From: Chaunax sp. Z400
Taxonomy: Eukaryota > Chordata > Actinopteri > Lophiiformes > Chaunacidae
Assembly (NCBI GenBank): GCA_037577475.1
Contig: CM075206.1
Span: forward strand, 5,551,459-5,615,458
Length of the DNA stretch: 64,000 nt
Direction: 5' to 3'
Position 1 is the first letter of the stretch; each line of letters starts with the position of its first letter. Shown here one piece after another: positions 25,405 through 36,900 of this stretch. The notes beneath the pieces were generated by a model, which saw nothing but the letters and a program-made list of their open reading frames with translations, was not told the DNA's origin and made no database searches. A program made the position numbers and the translations under genes.

Positions 25405-28400
25405 AGACAAGCCTGCAGGTCCTGCGCTGCCAGCTGCTGAGTGAGTAGACCCGCAATGGAGACGAGGGCATCAACAGGGTGTCCAGGGTGTGCAGCCAGA
25501 GACCGTGTGCAGATCTTTCCTATAAAAGAAATGAACACCATACATGTACTATTATTCATTAAGAAGATGTATGTAAGATATTTACCTTACATACAGTATA
25601 TGTTTACATGGTGGGAGGATTGGTCTTAGGCCAGAATCGATCACATTAAATTTTGTGTGAAGATAAAGGGTCAGATCCAGGATTTAGATTATTCTGAATT
25701 CTATAAAATAGCGTCTTTTGACATGTTTGCATGGGACTTGAATAAGGGGGGTGGTATCCATGAGTGAGTGCACTTTATTGTGGATCCAAATTAAAATCGA
25801 GATCCACTAGATTTAAGTATTGTTTCATGGGGGCAATCTGATCTGTAAATTATGGTTGCATTACTTTGAGTTTGATTTTGGAAAAGGCTTGACTGAATTA
25901 ATGCATGAAACCCTGATGGGGAAACCATATTTTTGACATCAGATACTGTTCATACAGTGCTGCATCTTCTTAGATGTTATAGTTGGGATCTGTGCTGTTT
26001 TAAATTCAGAGGACAGGATCAAGGCTCTGGGAGTGGCTGTACGAGGCTCTGGCAGCCTACCAACGCAGAATGTCAGATGAATATGGAACATGGAGGTCAG
26101 TCTGGGACCCAACAAGGTTCTTGACTTTTAGCTAATCAGCCCAATGATATCAGGTATGCACCCCCAAGCTCTGTGCACCGCAGGGCAGTGGAGCCAAAGT
26201 CTGCCGGCAGACAAATCCCTCGGAAGTGATAAACTTGGACTGGACTGTTGTGAGCAAAGTGGTTTGAGCTGCAGCAGAGATGGAATATGGTTAGTAGTTT
26301 AATCTGGGAAGTTTGAGTCCAAGCTGTGGAGTAACTTTGTATTGAGTTTGTATTCAGAGCCTCTTCTTTTTACTTTTGCTCAGTTAGATCCAGTCTTTGA
26401 AAACATTACATGTTCAGCTGACCCAGCTGATCCAGTTCCATCGGGGTTCTCAGTGTAGCCGAGCTGAAAGGCCCACCTCAAATCTCTGTAGGGGATATAA
26501 TTTTCTCATTTCTCTCTCTGGACCAGCCGAGAGATATGCCTCAGCATCCTTTGGCTGCAAGAGCTGGTATGCTGCAGACAGAAGAGTACAGAGATGGATG
26601 ATAAGGAATCATTAAGAGGAGGAAGAGTGTCTCGGCTTTCCTCTGGTCACCTTTTGAGCTGATTTTTATTCTGCTGCCTTCTAACTTTGCTGTCTTTGCT
26701 GTCTTTGCTCCCTATATACTAAGGCAATTGCTTACAAATTGTGTTTAGAAGCCAGCGCCTTAAAAGGTTAATGATAACTTTTTTAAAGTTGTTTTTGGGG
26801 CATTTAAGCCTTTGATGGAGAGAGACAGGCAAAGAGAGAACAGGAGATGCAGGTGAGAGAGAGGGGGGAAGCAAAGGCAAAGGGCTTTGGGCGAAATCGA
26901 ACCCGCAAAGGCCGGTAGAGCCTCGATATATGGGGCACACGCTCCACCAACTGAGCTAAACACAGCCCGGTTAATGATAACTTTGAAGACCAGTTGTTGA
27001 ATGATTGCTCAACACCGGAGAATTTTCCCCAATCTGACTTTGCCTTATCTTGTATGATTAAATTGTGTTGTTGCAACAATTTGTGGTCTATTTAAAGCCG
27101 CTAACAACAGTGAAAATGTAGACTCTGTAAGTGCAAAAAACAATGTCAGTATCTGTAACTTCAGGCCTGCAATTTAGTGTGCTCCCCAGATTCCAGACAG
27201 CTTCCTGTTTAGCGTTTCTCCTTCCTGTGAGATCATTTGCCGCTGACACAGTCGCTGCAGCTAAATCATTATCCCAGTAAACAGCACAAGGACTCTTTGT
27301 TGTTCTTGTTTTTGCATTCTCCCGCCGCTCGATTCTCAGATAAGCGTGTCTCTGCTCAAAGCTGCCGTAACCTGACAAACAATTTGTGAGGCATTCAAAC
27401 AGGAAGCCATTATCCTGTTACGAAAGCTTTCCCTCTTATCTCAGGGCTCGCATCTGAGGTTCCCACCCCGCTCCGCCTCGCCACCACTCCGCCCATGGAT
27501 AGTCCTCCTCCACCAGGATGGTTCCAGCAGTGCACAGGATGTGCCCTATCTGTCTGTTTCCCCCCACGGGACAGACACTCTGCCCAGAATGGCAGACAAA
27601 CACACCCAGGAGCGAAGCAAAAGAATTTGTATGTTTGTTCTTCTGTAAAGATGGCACTCTATTTATACACCCAAAACACGTCTTCACAAGCGGAAGATTT
27701 TATGTCTCACTTATGAAAGCATTGTTAAATAAATAGTATTCTTAGTTGTGTTAGTAGTGGCCGTAATTTCAGTCTTTGTAGTAACTCTTGTTTTCCCCCT
27801 CGACTTCCCTCAACATGAAAACGATGTAGTGGTCAGTATGTCTGTCTGTGGCCTCATCATTTTTTTTGTCAGGAGCCAGGTGGATAGAGTCAGCTATTAT
27901 TGATTGTTTTAATTGTAGTGATAATTGTGCAGATAATAGTAAAACTAATGGTACTGCTGGTAGTGGTAACAGCTGTGGAATTGCAGTGGGTGCATTGAGG
28001 TAAGTCAGGGCCGATAGCTTTCTGTCAAGGCGAGATAACCCAATCCTACCATCACTTAGTCAGACAGCCTTCCAGTCCTGCTGATAAAGGGTTCTGTCTG
28101 CCTGAAGCTGATGGATCCAATCAGTTTCTGTTTCTCTCTCTGACGGCACGTCAAAGCTTAAAATCAAAGGCTCGGCCTACCTTCAACATAACTCCTCATT
28201 TAAGGCTTATGATTTCTTTGATTTGGGTGTGTCAGCTTTTATCCTCAAAAGTGACGTATGGACTCATTTTGTTTTAGCCAGCAGAGCCGTGTTGTGTGTG
28301 TCGGTATGATGTGATAAAGGTTCATCGGTATTCCGATGAGCACAGTAGATAAAGCCTTCTCCGTTTGCCCCGAGGGATTTGGGGGAATCCCATAGAGGTT

Positions 28401-31400
28401 TGTCTGTTACTATGGAGTGGTTGTAATTAGCATAGAAATGGCTGTGATCCATGGAGGATTGCATAGTGTTGAGGAGGACATCCTTAATATTTGGTTATGG
28501 TTCAATGCCCTGGGGCTTCTAAAGCAGCAGTTATGCATGTTTATCCCATTAGAAATGAGGTTGGCAAATTCTTCTGCATTTACATCCCAGCCATGAAGTT
28601 AAAGATTTTATTCACAGCAGCTGCCAATGAGAGTGAAGGCGGAGGGTCTGTGTCTAGTTCAAGGGCATGTTGACACGGTTATTGATCGGCACATGCTGTT
28701 TAGGTATATATTTATTATTCAAACACCGTCATCTATTTCCATTTGTCAACTGATGTTGCATCTGATGTATTTCCATGAGAATGTAGGGGTTGTAGCAACC
28801 TGGGGTGAGTTAACAGTTAACATTAAAAACTTATTCCGAGGGTTGCAACAAATTACCAGTCTTTTAGAACTAGAAATGAAGAGTTAACTTAAATAAAAAT
28901 AAAACATTAAAAATCCAAAAGAAAATAATAATGAACATTTTCTTTGCAGCATCTTGAATCCGGCAATTCCTGAATTGCTTTATCAAATGCATCCTTAGAA
29001 ATAAACAATAATAGATCGTTTCCATTTCTGCATTCTGCAAACAACAGCTTTTATACTCCTGAAAATGATGGTGCAAAGAAACAACACAACTAAGAGCTAT
29101 TGCTTAACATGTTTTGCAGCACTACAAAACCTCTAATTGCTTGTGTTGACAGGTTATCAAAAATTGTCCTGTAAGCAAGATACATCTGAGCTGATGTAAG
29201 TGTATCTGATTGCTCTACAGTACAAATGATGCAGGTTTTTGATTGGTTGTTGTTTTTTCATCATGGACGTTACCTCCTAAAGTAACTATAATCAAATGTT
29301 AAATATTATCTATGTCATTATGATTGATTTTTTTAATAGGGATGGTGCACATTAGTTGTTCATATCAGAAGTAGCTAAAAGGCTATTTTTTATCAGTGGT
29401 CCCTGACAAGTATTAAACCTTAAAAAAGCATTGAAGGTTAAATTTAAACAGCAATATCATATGGTATGATTATGCCGTGCAGATTTGATCATTATGTTAC
29501 AGTGCCGTTCATTTTAACATGTGACTTCGGCCAGATTCTCATTGGACGTTTTATTTCCCATGCATACTGCTCTGTCATATCCCTGCTCTCTGACTGCATG
29601 ATGGGGAATAAAGGGAGAACTCTAACAGTTTACATGTACAGCTGGACGAATCCTCAAGGGCCTTATTGATGGATGATTTTGCAGCCTCTATTTTTGGCTT
29701 ACTGAGTCTCCAGTTCAGAAAATGCCATTGCCAGCTGATGATGCGACGCAACCAGCCTGGCTCCAACATTTGGCTCATATGCAGACTGTCGCTGTAAAAT
29801 TTGAGTCACATCATTCTCCATTGCAGGTAGAATGTGGTATCCCCTGGAGAAAAAAAAGATAAATATCCATCCCTTCATGAGGATTTATCATGCAGCCAGA
29901 CTAGTGCATATGCATTGATATCCTGCATACATGTGCACTGAGTCCTCCTGTACTGTATGATTGATTAGATTGAAAAGACCCATGATAAATGTGCATGAAC
30001 AATATTGTTCTTCTGGAATGGAGTCTCAGTTTATGACTGGATCCATATCAAAACTATAACACAAATTATCATCAGCAGGAGTGAATGTTTTGATGTTTTT
30101 TTATTTCACCAGTATAACTTAAGATTTAATGGCAGCCACTCTGGCCCTTGTCGCCTGACATTGAGGCTGATAATGAATGACTGGTGGGACAAAGCCTGTG
30201 TTGGATCAGTGCACAGGATCCTGCTTTGCAACATGATTTATTGATGTCCCCGATGGCATCAATGGAGGACTATAACGAATGTCAGCGCCTGCCAATGCAT
30301 TCAAAAGAGGCATAATTCAGCAGGTTTCATGCATAAATTGCCTCCTCCCTCCATATATCCTGAGCTTAGTTAATGGAAAACAAGTTGACAGCATTTGTCA
30401 AACAAACGGGGGCATAATCTCACAATCATTATATGTGGGTGTTGTTTGTCTCCATGATTTTAGCATGTGGTTTTATGTCATGATCGGCTGTGTGATTGAG
30501 ATAGTGAGGGCAACAGGTCGGTGTGAGTGATAACAGTGTAAGCCAGGGGTCAGCAACTGCATTTGTCCAAAGGCTGGGGGTCAGACTTTCAAATAAAATA
30601 TATTAAATCTATTTAAGCCTAATTTGCCTATTAATGTTTGATATTTACTTTCTGACAAAAATAATGCTATTTTTTATTAGATTATATCAGTAGTGGTAGA
30701 CTGATAAAAAAAATCCATAATAAAAATGACATTCTTAACTAGGAACTACTCTCAAGGTCTCCATGAGTTCAACTATGATTGGGTCTTTATCTCAACAAAA
30801 CACTCTAAGATCTCATGAAGTAAACAAAAATACAAGTTAGAGAGAGCAAGAGACTCAATACAACACCTAGCCCACAAAAATAAACCTAAATAGACTCATT
30901 TAATGATTCTCCAACAACTCCAGAGTTACCTCCTATAGTCTGATCAGAGAACTGCTGTCAGATCCAGGGGGGGGGGATGCCCAGTTTGGGAGCTGAGCTG
31001 TTTGATGGTGGGTCCATGGAGTAGAGAGGATGGAGTTGGATATTCTGCAGGCCAGAGAGGAAGCTTCGGAGGGCCTGATGTGGCCTGTGGGCCGTTGGTT
31101 GCCTATTTCTGTTGTAAGCGGTGGTACCCTCCAGTCCCGTAATGCATGTAGTAGAAGGACAAGACCTTTAATTAGCTGTCACTATTGAAATCACAGCAAT
31201 TATTTTGCTGTTTTTGTCTCCTTGTAAGCAAAGACTCAGGCTGTTTGTCTCTTTTGTGTCATCATGACTGAAAATGGATTGATTCTTTTTGTGGGTGGTG
31301 GGTTTTTTTCTATGCTTGTGAGAAAATATCACGTCAGGGCAAAAACAGCCAACAGGCATAATAGTTATAAAATCATGCTGAGTAGATAAATGCTGCTGAG

Positions 31401-33938
31401 CCAGACCAACGTCTTGTTTTTTAATTGAAAAAGTTCCTCCTATATTTTCCTATTTCTCACACCTTATTTTCCTTTGAGTGTCCCTTTTGGTCCTTGGTTC
31501 AATACGTTTAATCCAACCTTTTTGCTTTTGTCCACGTCTTATCACTGATGAAACACCCACACCTCTCCCGCTCTCACTCCAACTACACCTTTGGCCTCCC
31601 CTTCCCCAGATTTCCCCACCCTAGCCAACCTTGCCATTCTTCCTCTTCTCTATCCAGTTTTCTAATATCCTTCCCAGTGCACTCAATAATGGATGTTCAT
31701 AAAGCTCAAGTCACTTCTCGAGCCTTTTCAATCATTTCTCCAGTTAATTCACTTGCTGGGCCCCGCTTCTCTGTTGCATGTCTTTGTGGAGGCAGGGCTG
31801 GCCTCTGTCTGTGCTCACCCTTCTTACACTCTCACTCCATCAGCCAGACGCCCAACCGTTGTGACAAATTACACCCATTTACCGCAGTGTGCGGCACAGT
31901 GTATGTGTAAAATACGCGGATACCGCTGTGATCCCCATTCAGCAATATAACACATAATATATACTGTACGTCTAAAAAGATGGATTTTTCATGTTGCCAC
32001 ATAGCTGACTTCTGCTGTCAGCATGTTTATTAAAAAAAAACGAAAAAGCTGTTTGCAACTGGAAACTCTGTCTCTATGTAACATTTATTGTTTTCTTACT
32101 AAATCTGGTCATTAAAGCTAAACATAATAGTTACAGTGGTGACAGAGTCCATAGGTTGCTCTATGTTTTATTCAACTATGGTGTGTTTTATAGAGTTGTT
32201 TCCTCACTTTAGCTCTTTGCAGGCAGAACACAGTAGAAGCACAGCCCTCCATACAGCATTGTACCGAAATCGGCTGCAATTCACCTACAGGGCGCTCTTG
32301 AAGGAGTCTTAAATGAGTGGAAGTGACTGGAGCTAAAATAATTATTTTCACCTACTTCTAGACAAGAAAGTACTAATTTTATTTTGATTTATGCAAATAC
32401 AGTATTGATTATGTATAATGTCCTTTCATATTTCAAGGCAATTTTGCACACAAAACGCTAGCATTCTGCTAATGAATGCTGATTGGTCAGTGAATATTAT
32501 AACAGGACATCAAAGTCACCTGGAGTCTACAGATGTTTTTGACATTAAGTCAAATGAATATCTAAAGGAGGACCAGGAGGACCTTCGTTTTTGACGGTCA
32601 AATGTAGATCTGGGTAATGGAATTGCAGAGATATTCCACCAACTATGATGCCGTAAAGTGGCTTTTGGTGCATGACATCACAGCTATTTAAAGAAAGGTA
32701 TTTCACAACAAGTGAAGCTACAGAAAATTATCTAATGGACTTGTATGTATTGTATCTTCCTATAGAAAACATAATGAAAGTTGACAGAAAAGAAATTCCC
32801 CCATAAACTTTAGCATTTATTTAAAAAGTAGCATTAGCATATGAAATTTCTGCTGCGTGCCTGCAGGCCCTTGTTTCTTCAAAATATTAGTTTATTCTCT
32901 AAAATTTTATGAGCCTAATAAAGAAGTAGTTATCAATCTGCCTCCTTAATAAACTGTCACTGAATCTCACATTGAAACTCTCAAAACAGGTCAAAATGAT
33001 TGATCACGGAGCCTGACAAGCGTTCAATCCATTAAACAGCAATAATAGTGTGACGTGTGTGTTTTTTTGTGCTAATGCTATTTTGCACTCAGAGATAACA
33101 GGTTACTTTTTTGCATATTGAATCTTTTCCACCCATTAATTTTAGTGATTAATGCAGGTTAAGGCTCTCTTTACAGCAATCACCTTATAAATGACGGATA
33201 TCCCCTGTTACCATCAGGAGAATGCGTTGCTGTTAGTTCCTGAGCATTTAGCTTGCTCATTTCAGCATTGTTTCGAAATGGAGTCTGGGCGTTATGTTTA
33301 ATTCAGTAGAAGCTGCGTGTTGGGTTGCCAGATTGTGACAGCCAGGTTTGGGTAACAATTGAATGACTCATGCCAGACCACAGAATTTTTAACATCCACA
33401 CTCTTAATTGACCTCTATTATCTGTTTTTTCTACTTTTTCTATTGAAAAGTAAGTGAGGGACCTTTCCTATCTTAAAGATTAGTATTTGATGTATTATAT
33501 CACTATTTTTTCTTGCACCTTCTTCAGTATAGAATAACTCTCTAAGGAACGGATCCTCTAAATATGTCCTAATGTGACCACAATACTCATGATCAACAAT
33601 AAACACAATACTTAAGCCTCGATACGTTTGTCTTCCATTTCCTTGTCTCAAGGATCATCTAAGTAAAGACGAGCAGTCATGAATCAAAGATGGCCATGTG
33701 TGTTATCTCATCAGATATTGGTCTGGAGTGGGGTCCATGGATTAGAGACGTGACAGGCTTGGTTAATGGAAGACAGGGCCTGGACCCTCTTTGCTGGTAG
33801 TCTGTATGATTGATTATGGAGGGATATGATTAATGATTCATAGGCTGAGTTTAAATTGTCAGAGGTTTGGGGTTCTGCTCTGGTGTATTTCAAATGCCCT
33901 GGTGAACAAAGAGAAAAGTAGATTTCTAGATAATAGTA

Positions 33939-33974
<36 letters not shown>

Positions 33975-36900
33975 AATAAATAAAAATAATTTGTAGATAT
34001 TGACTGTTGCCTGGGCAGTTTTTCTTCAACAGCTTTCTTTTCTCACCTCCTCTTCCATCTCTATATCCTCTGCCCCTTTTGTAAATGGAGCCTGGGTTTC
34101 CATAGTTACTACGGCAGCACTGTAGTTAAACAATTGCCGTGACATCTAGATCACATTGATGGCTTTAGACTTTATTTTCTATGACTGAGTTTTTTTTGGG
34201 TGGTGGTTGTGAATGCCAAAATAATGTAGTCCTAATTAATATCAATCAATATATTTTTCCCTCCCTCACAAGAGGTGCCCTGTTTTTGTTCTTGGAGCCT
34301 TGTCTGTGACACCAGAAGGATACCCATCCCGGCCTATGGTGTGTGTGTGTGTGTCCGTATGACTGGTGCTTATTTGTGAAGCTAAATTTGTGTGGTAGGA
34401 TTGGGCAATATTGCAACAACAAAAAAACAATAAGATTTTTGACAGTACACACATGTTATAGCAATTTATGTCTTATGTTACATGGCTTCAAAAAGGACTT
34501 TTTTTCTCTTCTGAATCTTCTGTAAATAATTTTGAATCTGTATTATTAATATGCAATATTCTACATTTTCTCATTGTTAACAAATCCCATTAAAAGTGCA
34601 GAAGCAATGGTGAATAATCCCTCCTGACATTCTTACTGTCTGGATAACATAATAATAAAGACATCCTCCCAAACGGTGAATAATGCATTAATAAAGCCCT
34701 CACCTAGTTAAACTAGGTACGTAAGTGACAAACACAGCCCTTCAGTCGATTAAAGGCTGAGTAATATAATGAATGCAAGACAAGGCTACATGTTTCTTCT
34801 GAAGGCTTGATCAGTCAGTTTCAGCTGCTGGGCTGCACTCTCTTTGAGCGTTATGCTAAGTCCTTGAGAGAAATGATGTTTAAGTAGACAGATATTTAAA
34901 AATACATCAAGTTAAAAGGATATTTTATGTCATTATGAGCCAATCATCAGCTTTCTCTCTCTATCTTTGCAGGTGTTCTCGCATTTCTAGCACTATCAGC
35001 AGGACTGGTATCATCAGCACAGGAGCTGTACCTCAGCCAGACACCCCAGGATCCTGTCTCCATGGCAGCCGCTCACAGCATCCCCCTGTCTGGCCCCAAC
35101 CCTCCCTCCCAGGACTGGCATCAGGAAGGCTCCAGTAGTGGGGAATGGTCATCGAAGCGAGGCACTCAACCCTCAAACGTCATCGTCCCTACTGTCGCCC
35201 CCCATGCTTTGGACTTGCATTACTCAACCCAAACTTCCAGCCTGGCTCATGACAGAAATACTGTCACTCCAAACACTGTGAGCACTGAAAGACATGTGAA
35301 TCAGGCCCTGGAGCCAAACTCCGAGATTGTAAACCAAGGCCATATGCACAAATTGGTCAGGGTACCTCAAGTTCTTAACCCAGTTATTATTAGTATTAAC
35401 CAGGCCAGCAGCAGCCCTAAGTCCCGCAGCATAGCAGTCCCAAATATAGACGTGGAATCTACTGCCAGAGGGGCTCCAAACCCCCTGGCTCTTACGTCCA
35501 GCTCTGGATCAGACAGAGGAGATGCTCTCTCTGCACACCACATAGAGCCTCAGAAGTTGGGTGTGGAGGAACCCACTGACCCCAGCTCTCTTTCCTCTTC
35601 ATCAAAGGGGGCTGGCTCTGCACTCGGCCTGAAACTCAGGGAGCATGCACGGGGACCAGTGCACCATGCCATCACCCTGAGGGAGGTGCATGCAGTGAAC
35701 GAGCCCCCAACTGCTGAGCTGGTGGTAGATCCGAAGGTCGGGTCTGTCACTCCAGTCGTGAGCCCACCAGATAATCAAACTTCCACCATGTCCTCTCCAG
35801 CTCTGTCCACTGGGCCCAGCCTCACGTCACAGAATCCCACAACCATCCCGAACAACCACACTGCACCCAATGAGACCACCACAGAGGAGGGTCACGGTCA
35901 GGTTGTCCAAGGTAACGGCACAGACAATGCCATTCTGGGATACTGGTCGGGGAATGTAACTGCATATGGAGGGCTGCTCTCCATCAACAGCTCAGTGGAG
36001 GAGGCGTCTGCTCAGGGGAATAGCTCGGAGAACCCTTCCACAGCCAGTGGGAACTTCCTGAACAGACAGGTGCCTGCCACCACCCAGGACCCGTGGACAC
36101 CTGGCAACAGCTCAGGTCCCACCGTTGACTCCCCGCCGTCCCGCATGACCATCTGCTTGAGCAGGATGGACATCGTGTGGATTGTGCTCGCCATCAGTGT
36201 CACCGTGTCCTCATGTTGTAAGTAAACATCAGAGCAGGTCGAAAAAGGTGAAAGTAAAGAATGTAAAAAATTACTTTAGAGCTTGGCTGAACCTACTAAT
36301 TCTATTATCATGAGATACTGTATGTTCTACATTTTGTGAAATGACCTCATGCTGTACAGTACAGTACATACGAAGCTACAGCCTGCAGCAGGTTAGCTTA
36401 GCTTAGCATAAAAACTGGAGACATAGGGAAGCGCCTTGTTCTGTTCGAACGCAACAAAATCCAGCAGCCTGGCTAAGAAGTACATAAGATATTCTTTTAC
36501 TTTAAAACACAGTAAAGTCACAGCATGTAGTTTTTATTCTTTGGTGTAAGGATTAAATGGTTACAAACAAGATGTTAATAATTAGTGAGTGTTGGAGGTT
36601 CTCATTGGCACGTTTTGTTACTTTAGGACAGAATAGCTGTTTCCATTTCTTTCTAGTTTTTAATGCTAAGCTGAACTAAATGGCTTTTAGACAGATATGA
36701 GTGTTCAATCAGTTTTTTCAATTTTCTCTTGGGGAAAAAAACAAAGCATTTCACTTTAGATAACAGTAAAGTTATTTAGTAATAAAATGTTATAATTTCC
36801 TCATTTTGTACTTGCTTTTCACTTGCGTCACAATGCGATGGCCCTCGTTTTAAAATGCCTTTTCAAATTAAATTGGAGAGAGCGACATAGAGAAATAAGA

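Larger units (their letters stand above)
25441..34972 (+). other. tmem108: tmem108 intron between signal-peptide exon and ectodomain exon
   Basis: About 9.5 kb with no supported coding exon on either strand. It holds a tRNA-derived SINE (26782-26968), a hAT-like non-autonomous element (30544-31111) and an (ATT)n run (33939-33973). The rest is AT-rich unique-looking sequence. Confidence 0.6.

Noticed and set aside
26883..26968. tRNA gene on the minus strand (A-box and B-box present)
   Set aside because: The stems do not pair well, and the sequence continues into a SINE body and tail bounded by a target-site duplication, so it is a SINE head rather than a tRNA gene.
35550..36203. Minus-strand frames inside the tmem108 ectodomain exon
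   Set aside because: Shadow frames of a GC-rich coding exon.
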